From: Frankia casuarinae
GTDB lineage: Bacteria > Actinomycetota > Actinomycetes > Frankiales > Frankiaceae
Assembly (NCBI RefSeq): GCF_000013345.1
Contig: NC_007777.1
Span: forward strand, 992,001-1,056,000
Length of the DNA: 64,000 nucleotides
Reading direction: 5' to 3'
The translations under genes and the position numbers were made by a program. Shown here in pieces: positions 55,063-63,528 of the stretch (positions are counted from its first letter, which is position 1; every line of letters starts with the position of its first letter). Below the pieces are notes generated by a model, which did no database searches, was not told where the DNA came from, and saw only the letters and a program-made list of their open reading frames with translations.

Positions 55063-55105
55063 CACCTGGCGGCAGGCTGGCGATAGCCATGCCTGCCGCC
55101 AGGTG
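55063..55105 (+). terminator. Terminator hairpin after the small-gene operon
   Basis: A perfect 14-bp inverted repeat (CACCTGGCGGCAGG with its complement) and 15-base loop, 40 bp after the last stop. No long T tract follows, as is common in high-GC actinobacteria. Confidence 0.65.
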
Positions 55106-55200
55106 AAAGGAGTTTTCGGTCTGGGGCGACGAAGTCGACAGCGACGTGACGCTGTAGGCGGTACCGCATTTCCAACCGGGAGAGAAAGGACTCTACGTAG

Positions 55201-55359
55201 ATGGATTGGGACTCGCCGGTGGTGAAAGCCATCGTGGCGTTCACCGTGCTCTGCATCGCCCTACGGGTCGCCTACGAGGCAATCCAGCCGCTGGTCATCC
55301 CGGGCGCCATCGCGGCGGCCGTGGGAGCCGTGGTGTGGCTCGTGCTGCGGCGCCGATAG
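55201..55359 (+). CDS. 52-residue membrane protein
   Basis: The frame MDWDSPVVKAIVAFTVLCIA... contains two hydrophobic stretches and ends in RRR. A GAGAAAGGA lies about 13 bases upstream, rather far. It stands alone between a terminator and a promoter. A real gene is likely but not certain. Confidence 0.45.
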   Translation: MDWDSPVVKAIVAFTVLCIALRVAYEAIQPLVIPGAIAAAVGAVVWLVLRRR

Positions 55360-55430
55360 ACGGCCAGGCGCCGGCAGCGTGTTTTCCACAGTTTCAGCAG
55401 GGGTCGTCGTGGGCGTCATCTATTTCTTCC

Positions 55431-55460
55431 TTGACAATGCGATCTTGTCGCGCGCATAAG
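55431..55460 (+). promoter_or_regulatory. Promoter: TTGACA-18-CATAAG
   Basis: A consensus -35 TTGACA at 55431 and CATAAG at 55455, followed by GAGAAG. The same elements with the same spacing recur at 56596-56625, which argues that both are genuine promoters of the element. It would serve the genes at 55569 and 55811. Confidence 0.65.
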
Positions 55461-55568
55461 GAGAAGTGGGGGGGTGTCGCCCATCATGGCCGGTCGGACT
55501 TCCGGATCGTTTGCGGCGCGTATGCCGTTCGCGCGACGCCAACAAGAGGTGCAACTACAAGGAGGTCT

Positions 55569-55745
55569 ATGGTAAAAGGCGACAAGATCCGGGTACGTGG
55601 GAAGCCCCGGAAGGACATCGATGTAGAACTATTTATCCAGGCGCTTCTGCTGGCGTGCCGGGATATCGAGGAACAAGAAGGGGACGAGGTACGCACCCCG
55701 CCCCCGCCAGCGACCGGCCAGAGTGCCGACGGCCCGGCGATCTAA
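55569..55745 (+). CDS. 58-residue hypothetical protein
   Basis: Starts MVKGDKIRVRGKPRKDID and has a short helical core (VELFIQALLLACRDIEEQEG). A strong AAGGAGG ribosome-binding site precedes the ATG and fixes the start. It lies just downstream of the TTGACA promoter and upstream of the DUF2637-like gene. The basic start and acidic core suggest a small DNA- or protein-binding factor. Confidence 0.6.
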   Translation: MVKGDKIRVRGKPRKDIDVELFIQALLLACRDIEEQEGDEVRTPPPPATGQSADGPAI

Positions 55746-55810
55746 CCGCCGAACCGATTCTCCTGGCGGATGTATTCCTTTCTACTCTTCAGAGGAGCGT
55801 CATTACAAGC

Positions 55811-56530
55811 ATGGACAGGACCGAACCCAAAACGGGGTCGGATTCTGTGGGCAGCGCCACGCCGTTCACCGGACGGACGGCTGTGGCGGTGCGGCACGGC
55901 ATCACGGGCGTGGTCTTCGTCATCGCCGTCCTGGCGTTCGCCTTTGGCTTCGGCAGCGGCTGGTCGCTCGGCCTCCAGTTGGGCGTCCCCGGCTGGACGG
56001 CACCCTTGGTGGCCCCGGCCGTCGATCTGTCGGTCATGGCGCTGCTGGCCGCGGTGCAGTATCTGCGGGCCAACGGCGCACCGGGACGATTGGTCGGTCC
56101 CCGGCTCCTGCTCGTGCTCTGCGGCCTCATGACCTTCGCCCTCAACACCACCAAGCCGCTGCTGGACGGTGCTTGGGGACGGGCAGCCTTCGACGCTATA
56201 GCCCCCGGCCTGCTCATCGGATGGAGCGAGGTCGCGCCGCGCCTCTTGGCGCTGCTACACCAGCCGGCCGTCCCGGACGGTCCATCTCCCGCCGTCCCGG
56301 CCATCCGGGACGATGACGGGACGACCGAGGCCGAGGTCCCGGACCGGCCGCGTCCGCAGACGGTCCTGGCTCCCGCCCTTGTGCGCCGGGCGCGCCAGGC
56401 CGATGCCGCGCACCGCAAGGCCACCGGGCGGCCGATTACCCGCGATGCCCTGCGCGAGGAGCTACGGATCTCCAATGCCGTAGCCGGACAACTGGTCCGG
56501 ACCATCCGGGCCGAGCGCCGGAACCAGTAG
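55811..56530 (+). CDS. DUF2637-like membrane protein of actinobacterial mobile elements
   Basis: A 239-residue protein with four predicted membrane segments (residues about 35-150, including GITGVVFVIAVLAFAFGFGSG and APAVDLSVMALLAAVQYL), then a cytoplasmic tail with a helix-turn-helix-like segment (TGRPITRDALREELRISNAVAGQLV). DUF2637 proteins are regular companions of Spd-type transfer genes in integrative elements. The tail may link to DNA. It is followed by the second TTGACA promoter. Confidence 0.75.
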   Translation: MDRTEPKTGSDSVGSATPFTGRTAVAVRHGITGVVFVIAVLAFAFGFGSGWSLGLQLGVPGWTAPLVAPAVDLSVMALLAAVQYLRANGAPGRLVGPRLLLVLCGLMTFALNTTKPLLDGAWGRAAFDAIAPGLLIGWSEVAPRLLALLHQPAVPDGPSPAVPAIRDDDGTTEAEVPDRPRPQTVLAPALVRRARQADAAHRKATGRPITRDALREELRISNAVAGQLVRTIRAERRNQ

Positions 56531-56595
56531 GCGGACGTTGCGGAATTCGCTACGGATCTACCAGAGGTACAAATACCGGGCGGCCTATTTCGCGC

Positions 56596-56625
56596 TTGAC
56601 AGCCCGCTTTTGCGGCGAGCATAAG
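56596..56625 (+). promoter_or_regulatory. Promoter: TTGACA-18-CATAAG (second copy)
   Basis: TTGACA at 56596 and CATAAG at 56620 with an 18-bp spacer, followed by GAGAAATAGGG. It matches the promoter at 55431-55460 and would drive the small gene at 56730 and the VirD4-like ATPase. Confidence 0.65.
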
Positions 56626-56729
56626 GAGAAATAGGGTCCGTCGCCACACTGCCGGCCAGCATCAAGGCCGCCCTCGGCAGGTTTGCCGCCCGCGACACCT
56701 GAAATCCAACCAGTTAGTAAAGGAAACGT

Positions 56730-56873
56730 ATGACAGGACAAGAAACAGTCCGGGTGCGCCGTGCACCCAGGGCCAGCATTGCTATTGGTTCCGGCGCCCG
56801 GATGCCGAACCAGGCGGCCCGGTTCATGGTCGGGACGGCCAGCGGCCGAAGCGAGACGGAGGCCCGCCCGTGA
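56730..56873 (+). CDS. 47-residue protein coupled to the VirD4/TraG-like ATPase
   Basis: The frame MTGQETVRVRRAPRASIAIG... is basic, with no membrane segment. A clear AAAGGA lies before the ATG and its stop overlaps the GTG of the next gene (GTGA). It may act mainly as a coupling leader for ATPase translation or be a small basic partner. Confidence 0.5.
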   Translation: MTGQETVRVRRAPRASIAIGSGARMPNQAARFMVGTASGRSETEARP

Positions 56874-59167
56874 TCCCGGCCATCGTCGTGGCGGCCAGCA
56901 CCCTCTTGGTGCTCGGGACCATCATCGGGATGCGGGCGCTCGACGCCCGGCGCTGGCGGACGTCCCTGGTGGCCTACCGCTTGACCATCCCGTTCGACCT
57001 CAAGCCCGACGACGTAGCTCAGTGGCTGGCGCTGGTTGCCGCAGCAACCCAAGCGCCGCGCTGGTCGCTGCTGGTTCTGCCGCCGCTGGGCCTAGAGATC
57101 GTGGCCACCCAGCAGGGGATCACGCACTACGTGCTGCTGCCGAAGGCTGCCGAGGCCCGTCTGCTGAACACGATCCGGGCGGGCTTGCCCAGCGCCAGGC
57201 TGGAAGCCGCCCCGGAGTTCCTGGACCGCCAGCTGCGTTGCCGGATTGCCGGCGAACTGACCATGACCTCCCGCCGCCGGCCGCTGTCGCGCGATCGAGC
57301 CGAGAGCATCACGGCCAGCCACCTGTCGTCGCTTCAGCCGCTGCGTTCGGGCGAGGAAGTACGGGTGCAGTGGGCGCTGACCAGCGCCGGGAACAGCGCT
57401 CCGGTGCACAGCGCCTCGGCCCGTGCCGGCGACGGCTGGTGGAGTACCTACCTCGTGGAGGGCACGGTGCCGGCCAATGCCGAAGCTGTACGCGCCCAGC
57501 GCACCAAGGAAGCCGATCCGCTGCTGCACGCCGTAGCCCGGGTTGGAGTCGTGGCGGCCGATCACCGGCGGGCCAAGACCTTGCTGGCGCGTACCTGGTC
57601 GACGCTGCACGGGCCGAACGCCCCGGGCGTCAGCATGGTGCGCCGCTGGCTGCCGGCCGACATCGTGGCCCGGCGGATGGAACGGCGGGCGCTGCCGTTG
57701 ACCCGCTGGCCGCTGCTACTCAGCAGTGTCGAACTACCGAGCCTGGTCGGTTTTCTGCTGGGTTCGGTGTCGCTGCCGGGCATGCCGCAGGGCGGTAGCC
57801 GCCTCCTGGCTCCGTCACCGGGGATGCCCCGCACCGGCACGATACTGGCGCAGAGCAACTACGGCAGCGAGGCCGTACCCCTGGCGATGCGGACGCCGGA
57901 CCGGCTGCGCCACCTCTACCTCTTGGGGCCGACCGGCGTCGGGAAGTCCACCCTGATCGACAACGTGGCGCTCCAGGATGCCGCCGCCGGCCTCGCCGTC
58001 CTGCTGATCGACCCCAAGGGCGACCTGGTGGACGACTTCCTGGCCCGCGTGCCGGAGGAACGGGCGGACGACGTCGTAGTGCTCGACCCATCGGCCACCG
58101 CCCGGCCGGTGGGCTTCAACCTCTTCGGGGGCCTGCGCACGGAGCAGGACAAGGAACTGGCCGTAGACAACGTGGTGCACATCATGGCCGAGCTGTGGCG
58201 CAGCTCGTTCGGCCCGCGGACCACGGACGTCTTGCGCAGCTCCCTGTTGACATTGACGCACACCACGGCCGCGGACGGCTCAGCCTTCACCCTGGCCGAG
58301 GTCCCAGAATTGCTAATGAATCCGACATTTCGCCGCTCCGTGACCAACCAGCCGAGTGTGCCGGCCGGGGTCCGACCCTTCTGGCACGCCTACGAGGAGA
58401 TGAGCGACGTCCAGCGCTTGCAGGTCATCGGGCCAGCCATGAACAAGCTGCGGGCCATCCTGACCCGTTCGCCGTTGCGCCTCATGCTGGGGCAGAGCCA
58501 GGGCTTCGACCTCACCGAACTGTTCACCAAACGCCGCATCGTGCTGGCCCCGCTGTACAAGGGCGTCATCGGCACCGACACGGCGCAGTTGCTCGGCGCG
58601 CTGTTGGTGGCCCTCTTCTGGCAGCGCACCCTGGCACGGGCCGCCGTGCCCGCCGAGCAGCGGCGGCCGGTCATGGTCCACGTAGATGAATTCCAGGATG
58701 TCCTGCGGCTGCCACTGGACATCGCCGACATGCTGGCTCAGGCCCGCGGCCTCGGTGTCGGGCTGACGCTGGCGAACCAGCAGCTCGGCCAGCTCTCGGA
58801 CGCCATCAAGTCGGCGGTACTGGGGACGGTGCGCTCGTCGGTCGTCTTCCAACTCGACTACGACGACGCCCAGAAGATGGCCCAACGGTTCGCGCCCCTG
58901 ACCCGGGACGACCTCATGGGCCTGAGCGCGTACGAGGTGGCGCTCCGGCTCAACATCAACAACACCACGTATCGGCCGGTGACCGGGAAGACGTTGCCGC
59001 TACCGGATGCACTGCGTGACGGCCGGGACTTGGCCGAAGCCAGCCGCCAGCGCTTCGGCACGGCCCGCGAGGACGTCGAAGCGGCTTTGCGCGCCCGTGT
59101 CGGCCGCCCGGACGAGACCGGCACCGGCGGGACCATCGGCCGCCGTCGGCGAGGGGGCACAGCATGA
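56870..59167 (+). CDS. VirD4/TraG-like DNA-transfer coupling ATPase
   Basis: A 765-residue protein. One N-terminal membrane segment (AIVVAASTLLVLGTIIGM) is followed by a cytoplasmic domain, then a P-loop ATPase: Walker A LLGPTGVGKSTLI near residue 363, VLLIDPKGDLVDDF, and Walker B VMVHVDEFQDV near residue 605. This is the type IV coupling-protein/HerA-like pattern seen in actinobacterial integrative elements, where it would pump DNA between cells. It overlaps both neighbours (GTGA, ATGA). No relaxase gene is evident nearby. Confidence 0.85.
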   Translation: MIPAIVVAASTLLVLGTIIGMRALDARRWRTSLVAYRLTIPFDLKPDDVAQWLALVAAATQAPRWSLLVLPPLGLEIVATQQGITHYVLLPKAAEARLLNTIRAGLPSARLEAAPEFLDRQLRCRIAGELTMTSRRRPLSRDRAESITASHLSSLQPLRSGEEVRVQWALTSAGNSAPVHSASARAGDGWWSTYLVEGTVPANAEAVRAQRTKEADPLLHAVARVGVVAADHRRAKTLLARTWSTLHGPNAPGVSMVRRWLPADIVARRMERRALPLTRWPLLLSSVELPSLVGFLLGSVSLPGMPQGGSRLLAPSPGMPRTGTILAQSNYGSEAVPLAMRTPDRLRHLYLLGPTGVGKSTLIDNVALQDAAAGLAVLLIDPKGDLVDDFLARVPEERADDVVVLDPSATARPVGFNLFGGLRTEQDKELAVDNVVHIMAELWRSSFGPRTTDVLRSSLLTLTHTTAADGSAFTLAEVPELLMNPTFRRSVTNQPSVPAGVRPFWHAYEEMSDVQRLQVIGPAMNKLRAILTRSPLRLMLGQSQGFDLTELFTKRRIVLAPLYKGVIGTDTAQLLGALLVALFWQRTLARAAVPAEQRRPVMVHVDEFQDVLRLPLDIADMLAQARGLGVGLTLANQQLGQLSDAIKSAVLGTVRSSVVFQLDYDDAQKMAQRFAPLTRDDLMGLSAYEVALRLNINNTTYRPVTGKTLPLPDALRDGRDLAEASRQRFGTAREDVEAALRARVGRPDETGTGGTIGRRRRGGTA

Positions 59168-59301
59168 CCACCCACCCGTTCGCCCCACCGCTCGCCCACC
59201 CGATCCCGTCGACCACAGCCCGGCTGTTTCCGCTGTCCTGCCGGCATTCTTATCCTCTTCGTCCAGTGACACATGACCTCCCCTATGGAGGTCACCTATG
59301 A
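59164..59301 (+). CDS. Possible 45-residue linking gene
   Basis: A frame overlapping the ATPase stop (ATGA) and the next gene's start (ATGA). Composition is Pro-, Leu- and His-rich with no recognisable motif. The double overlap is the only evidence for it; it may exist to couple translation across the 130-bp gap. Confidence 0.3.
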   Translation: MTTHPFAPPLAHPIPSTTARLFPLSCRHSYPLRPVTHDLPYGGHL

Positions 59302-60107
59302 CCGCCGCCCGCCACTCACCGGCCATGATCGAGCTGCTGGTCGATCAGCTCAGCGACCGGGACCGAGCCATCCTGTACGATGTCGGCAAGGTGCGGGTGC
59401 TCAGCGGCGCACAGCTCACCCGACTGCATTTTCATGATCTCACTGCTACATCGCGTGACCGCACCCGGCGCGGAGTACTAGCCCGACTCGCCGGCCATGA
59501 CCTTGTCGCCCCGCTGGACCGCGCGGTCGGCGGCGCCCGTTCCGGCAGCGCGGGATACGTCTACGCCCTCGGCGTCGCCGGCCAACGGGCCTTGCCGTTG
59601 CTCCATGCCGATGCGGTAGGTCTGCCGACGCGGGCGCGGCGACCGTGGACGCCCGGCCAGTCCTTCCTGAAGCACACACTGGCGATCTCCGAGCTGTACG
59701 TCCAGCTCGTGGAAGCGGAACGGGCCGGCCGGCTGACGCTGACCCGTTTCGCGGCCGAGGCTGGGGCCTGGTGGCCGGATGGGGCTGGCGGCCTCGTGAA
59801 GCCGGACGCCTCGGCCTGCGTGGCGTTCGGTGACGTCGAGGACTCCTGGCTTGTGGAGGTGGACCGGGCCACCGAGTCACCCGAGACGTTGTACCGGAAG
59901 CTGCGGCGCTACGTCGACTTCGCCGGTGCCGGTCAGCTCGGGCCGGACGGCGTCACGCCGCGGGTGCTGGTGACCGTCCCGCACGATCGCCGGCTTCAAG
60001 TGGTACGGGACATCCTCGCCCGGCTGCCGCCACCGGCTGATCAGCTCCTTGCCGCTGTGCTCTTTGACGAAGCGGTGAAACAAGTGGGGCGGGTACTGCG
60101 GGAATGA
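59298..60107 (+). CDS. Replication-relaxation family protein
   Basis: A 269-residue protein of the Replic_Relax family, which accompanies transfer genes in actinobacterial plasmids and integrative elements. Motifs include LSDRDRAILYDVGKVRVLSG at the N-terminus, a winged-helix-like region (RRGVLARLAGHDLVAPLDR) and FLKHTLAISELYV. The name is historical; DNA binding is likely, biochemical role unsettled. It ends 90 bp before the XRE gene. Confidence 0.82.
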   Translation: MTAARHSPAMIELLVDQLSDRDRAILYDVGKVRVLSGAQLTRLHFHDLTATSRDRTRRGVLARLAGHDLVAPLDRAVGGARSGSAGYVYALGVAGQRALPLLHADAVGLPTRARRPWTPGQSFLKHTLAISELYVQLVEAERAGRLTLTRFAAEAGAWWPDGAGGLVKPDASACVAFGDVEDSWLVEVDRATESPETLYRKLRRYVDFAGAGQLGPDGVTPRVLVTVPHDRRLQVVRDILARLPPPADQLLAAVLFDEAVKQVGRVLRE

Positions 60108-60116
60108 GCCTGATGA

Positions 60117-60156
60117 TTGTCAACTATTGACAACGATAAGTATTGCAAGCTTGCAA
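60117..60156. promoter_or_regulatory. Two inverted repeats upstream of the XRE/ImmA pair
   Basis: TTGTCAA-CTA-TTGACAA (60117-60133) and the perfect palindrome TTGCAAGCTTGCAA (60143-60156), each followed by CGATA. TTGACA could double as a -35. A good layout for repressor binding over a promoter. Confidence 0.6.
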
Positions 60157-60196
60157 CGATAGAGGGATACTGGCAATGTGAAAGGAGGGCCGAGGC

Positions 60197-60562
60197 GTGA
60201 GTGAAGCTGGGCATCGCGAACCGCTGGGACAGCGTATCCGGCGTGCACGTCTTGACCGACAGCTTTCTGGTGTACAGCTCGCCAGGCGTGTCGGTGTTCA
60301 CCCCTCCAACATCTCCCGCATTGAAAACGGCGACACGACGTCTCCAACGGCTGAGCTGTTGCAGCGCATTGCCCACGCCTTGGAGCTCGACCAGGCTGAA
60401 CTGCTTGTCTACCTCGGCCTGACCGTACCTCGGGCTATCCCGCCACTGCATGCCTATCTCCGTGCGACCTACCCGGGCCTACCAGACGAAGCTATCCAGG
60501 AGGCCGAAGACGCGGTCACCCGGATCGCAGAGAGGTATGAGGCTGGCCCGCGCGAGACGTAG
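60197..60562 (+). CDS. XRE-family repressor of the integrative element
   Basis: A 121-residue protein with an N-terminal Cro/C1 helix-turn-helix (SGVQLARRVGVHPSNISRIENG). GTG start with AAAGGAGG upstream. It precedes an ImmA/IrrE peptidase gene and the integrase, the classic arrangement for controlled excision. Two palindromes just upstream are its likely operators. Confidence 0.88.
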   Translation: MSEAGHREPLGQRIRRARLDRQLSGVQLARRVGVHPSNISRIENGDTTSPTAELLQRIAHALELDQAELLVYLGLTVPRAIPPLHAYLRATYPGLPDEAIQEAEDAVTRIAERYEAGPRET

Positions 60563-60612
60563 CTATCTATCCCAGCATTGACATGTAAGGCGTACCAAGA
60601 AAGGGGGAAGCC

Positions 60613-61278
60613 TTGAACAAGGACATTCTGACACGAGTCCGGGAGATCATTCCGGTGCGAGCCATCACCCAGGGCGAGGCCCTGATCTTGGCGGAGCGGC
60701 AGGCAGCGCTACTGCTCCAGCTCCTCGCCATCCGCGCAGTTCCAGTCGATGTCTTCAAGATCAGCGAACTGCCGAACGTCGAGGTGCAGGTGAAGCCGCG
60801 ATACGAGATGTCGGCCATCGCTGAGCTACCGGAGACCTCGGAAGTCGGTGGTGTCACGCATATGCGACGCGATGGTCGAACGGTTTTTACCATAAACCGC
60901 GAGGACCCCGTGGGCCGGCGGCGTTTTAGTCTGGCGCATGAGGTGAAGCACCTCATCGACGATCCCGCGGTCGAGATCATGTACGCCAAGTTCGGGTACG
61001 GGAAGCCCGAGAATCGGGCGCGGCAGATCGAGCGGGTGTGCGATCACTTCGCCGCCTGCTTCCTCATGCCGCGGACGGTGCTCAAACGAGCCTGGGTGAA
61101 CGGGCTCCAAGACCTCGAAGCCCTCGCGGAGCAATTCAAGGTGTCGATGTCGGCTATGCAGATTCGTCTGAAGTACCTCGGCCTGACGGACGAGGAGGAG
61201 CGGCCAGCCTCGGAATACTTCCGGCTGGACGGACCGTCCTTGATCTTCGGGGCTGACTGCCCCGACGTGGCAGCCTAA
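60613..61278 (+). CDS. ImmA/IrrE-type metallopeptidase
   Basis: A 221-residue zinc peptidase with LAHEVKHLIDD near residue 110 and CDHFAACFLMP downstream. By analogy with ImmA of ICEBs1 it would cleave the XRE repressor to induce excision. The TTG start is supported by AAAGGGGG upstream. It lies between the repressor and the integrase. Confidence 0.88.
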   Translation: MNKDILTRVREIIPVRAITQGEALILAERQAALLLQLLAIRAVPVDVFKISELPNVEVQVKPRYEMSAIAELPETSEVGGVTHMRRDGRTVFTINREDPVGRRRFSLAHEVKHLIDDPAVEIMYAKFGYGKPENRARQIERVCDHFAACFLMPRTVLKRAWVNGLQDLEALAEQFKVSMSAMQIRLKYLGLTDEEERPASEYFRLDGPSLIFGADCPDVAA

Positions 61279-61296
61279 TCGCAGAAAGGAGGAAGA

Positions 61297-63528
61297 GTGA
61301 TCAACCAGAGACCACCAGCGATCCGCGGCGAGCAGGCCATCGCCTACTACCGCGTCTCATCTTCCGGGCAGGTCAATACCGACTACGACCCGGAAGGCAT
61401 CTCGCTGCCGGCTCAGCGGGTGGCCTGTAAGCAGCGCGCCCGAGAGCTGGGCGTCGTCCTGGTGGACGAGTACATCGACCCGGGGAAGAGCGGCAAGACG
61501 ATTGACCAGCGGCCGGCCTTCCAGGAGATGATCGCCCGCATCAAGGCCGACCGGCACATCAAGCACGTCTTCGTCTACGCCCTGTCGCGGTTCGCGCGGA
61601 ACCGCTACGACGATGCGATCATGATGATGACGCTCGAACGGCTCGGCGTGCAGCTCCACTCGGCCACCGAGAAGAACCTCGACACCACGCCAGCCGGCCA
61701 GGCGATGCACGGCATGATCGCCGTCTTCAACGAGTACCAGGTGCGCGTCAGCGGCGAAGACATCAAGTACAAGATGGGCCAGAAGGCCAAGAAGGGCGGC
61801 ACGCTCGGCGTGGCGCCCTTGGGCTACCTCAACGTCCGCGAGCAGTTCGAGGGCCGCGAGGTACGCACGGTGGCGCTTGATCCGGAGCGCGCGCCGTTCG
61901 TGGTCATGGCCTTCGAGCTGTACGCCACGGGCAAGTTCAACTTCCATACCCTCCGGGACGCCCTGACGGAGGCCGGCTTCAGGACCCGGCCCACGAAGCA
62001 GTGGGCGAGTCGCCCGATCTCGATCAACAAGATTGGCGAGATGCTGCGTGACCGCTACTACCTCGGCTACGTCCGCTACGACGGCGAGGAGTACGAGGGG
62101 CGGCACGAGCCGCTGATCTCCCAGGAGCTCTTCGACCGGGTACAGCGGGTGCTGTACGCCGAGCGGCGGGCCGGCACGCGGCACCGGACTCATGATCACT
62201 ACTTGAAGGGTCTGGTCTGGTGTGACCGTTGCCGACGGCGGCTGATCATCATGCCTGGCAAGAGCAAGAGCGGCGTCCGGTACTTCTACTACATCTGCCA
62301 GGGCCGGCTCGATCACCAGTGCGACTTGCCATACATGGCCGTCAGCAGGGTCGAACGGGCCATCGAGGACTTCTACGTCAACGTCCGGCTGACGCCCGAC
62401 TTCCGCGCGACGGTCCAGGCCCACCTCGACGAGATGATGGCCAGCACTTCGGACGCCAGTCGCCGCCTGCGGGCCCGGTACGAACGGCAGCTCAAGGAGC
62501 TGGACGTCCGGGAGGACGGTCTGCTGGACCTCGTGGGCGATCCCGACTGGCCCAAAGAGAAGTTGACAGCCAAGATCCGTGCCGTACGCGAGGAGCGCAC
62601 CCGGCTGGAAGATCGGCTGGCCGAGAGCGACCGGCCGCTGGACACCGGGCACGAGGTGCTGGCCACCGTGCTCCGGCTGCTCGAAGATCCGCAGACACTG
62701 TACCGGCGCGCGGGTGTCCGTGCCCGCAAGGTCCTCAACATGGCGATCTTCACCAAGCTGCACGTCGATGTACAAGGCGAGCCGGTGGTGACCTCCGATG
62801 ACCTCAAGGAGCCGTTCGCGGCCACGGTCTCGGCGCACCGCGCCTGGAGTCTCACCGAAGCCGTGGACGGCGTGCTGGCCGATCGGGAGCGCCAGGTTGC
62901 CCCGGCACGACAAAGCGGCGCTCCCCAGGGGGATGACGCCGCTCTCGATGATCTTTCTGACCGTGACCTCTTGATCACTGCTCTTTCGGGCGGGTGTTCA
63001 AGTACGGGGGTTCTGGTGCGGGAGGGGGGACTTGAACCCCCACGCCCGAAGGCGGCAGATCCTAAGTCTGCTGCGTCTGCCATTCCGCCACTCCCGCGTC
63101 ACCTCCAGAGTAGCGATCGCCTCACCTGGGGGGCGCTCCGCCTCCCGCCGGGTTATGCCCCGCATCCTCACCAGGACCGCGGACAACCGCGGACAACAGT
63201 GGACAACCGCGGACAACAGTGGGCAGCCGTGGACGACCGTGGGCAGCCGCGGGTAGCCATGGAGGCTGCCCCAGTCCGGCCACGAACCTTCGTAGTGAGC
63301 CATTCACGAGGTTTACCGGTATCGGCCGGGTTTGGTGGACGCCAGGGCGGACAGATATCGACAGTCCAGAGGGCTCACGCCGCCGGTCGCCGAGGCTCGT
63401 CCCGCGGTCGTCGGGACGACAACCGTGAGAGGGCCGTTGTCGTCAGCCTGACTCGCACGGCTATCCGACCGGCGGCAGGGTTGTTTCGCGCCGGTTTGGC
63501 CAGGACGACTGGGAGACGATTCATATGA
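61297..63528 (+). CDS. int: Large serine integrase; frame extends through the tRNA-Leu gene
   Basis: The 743-residue frame begins with a serine-recombinase catalytic domain (AIAYYRVSSSGQ, catalytic Ser about residue 19-21), then a recombinase domain, a zinc ribbon (WCDRCRRRLI...ICQGRLDHQC) at about residues 308-346 and a coiled-coil region. GTG follows AGGAGGAAGA. Normal domains end by about 62900. From 63014 the frame is the antisense of tRNA-Leu and then chromosomal sequence, so the last 170 residues are acquired on integration. In the excised circle the C-terminus would differ. Confidence 0.85.
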   Translation: MINQRPPAIRGEQAIAYYRVSSSGQVNTDYDPEGISLPAQRVACKQRARELGVVLVDEYIDPGKSGKTIDQRPAFQEMIARIKADRHIKHVFVYALSRFARNRYDDAIMMMTLERLGVQLHSATEKNLDTTPAGQAMHGMIAVFNEYQVRVSGEDIKYKMGQKAKKGGTLGVAPLGYLNVREQFEGREVRTVALDPERAPFVVMAFELYATGKFNFHTLRDALTEAGFRTRPTKQWASRPISINKIGEMLRDRYYLGYVRYDGEEYEGRHEPLISQELFDRVQRVLYAERRAGTRHRTHDHYLKGLVWCDRCRRRLIIMPGKSKSGVRYFYYICQGRLDHQCDLPYMAVSRVERAIEDFYVNVRLTPDFRATVQAHLDEMMASTSDASRRLRARYERQLKELDVREDGLLDLVGDPDWPKEKLTAKIRAVREERTRLEDRLAESDRPLDTGHEVLATVLRLLEDPQTLYRRAGVRARKVLNMAIFTKLHVDVQGEPVVTSDDLKEPFAATVSAHRAWSLTEAVDGVLADRERQVAPARQSGAPQGDDAALDDLSDRDLLITALSGGCSSTGVLVREGGLEPPRPKAADPKSAASAIPPLPRHLQSSDRLTWGALRLPPGYAPHPHQDRGQPRTTVDNRGQQWAAVDDRGQPRVAMEAAPVRPRTFVVSHSRGLPVSAGFGGRQGGQISTVQRAHAAGRRGSSRGRRDDNRERAVVVSLTRTAIRPAAGLFRAGLARTTGRRFI
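63014..63097 (-). tRNA. tRNA-Leu (anticodon UAG), CCA encoded
   Basis: An 84-nt class II tRNA: GCGGGAG/CTCCCGC acceptor stem, D arm, anticodon arm GCAGA-CTTAGGA-TCTGC with TAG as anticodon, long variable arm (GCC-TTCG-GGC), T arm GGGGG-TTCAAGT-CCCCC, and an encoded 3' CCA. Its 3' end points at the integrase gene, the usual attachment arrangement. Confidence 0.95.
63181..63260. repeat. 10-bp minisatellite downstream of the tRNA promoter side
   Basis: Eight in-phase 10-bp units based on GGACAACCGC; the first four form two identical 20-bp blocks, later ones diverge. It overlaps the spurious 3' end of the integrase frame and lies in otherwise non-coding DNA. Confidence 0.85.

Larger units (their letters stand above)
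26900..63013. mobile_element. Genomic island bounded on the right by tRNA-Leu
   Basis: Right end: serine integrase abutting the tRNA-Leu 3' end. Left end: the truncated secreted-protein gene at about 26.9 kb is the first clear breakpoint, but the island may be several nested elements; the backbone from 53.9 to 63.0 kb could be a younger insertion. No attL copy of the tRNA 3' end was found by eye. Confidence 0.5.

Noticed and set aside
61357-62913. 518-codon minus-strand frame opposite the serine integrase
   Set aside because: Antisense shadow of a gene with clear catalytic motifs; composition is Val/Leu/Asp/His-rich without domains.
63181-63260. CRISPR array
   Set aside because: The units are 10 bp with no spacers and no cas genes nearby.
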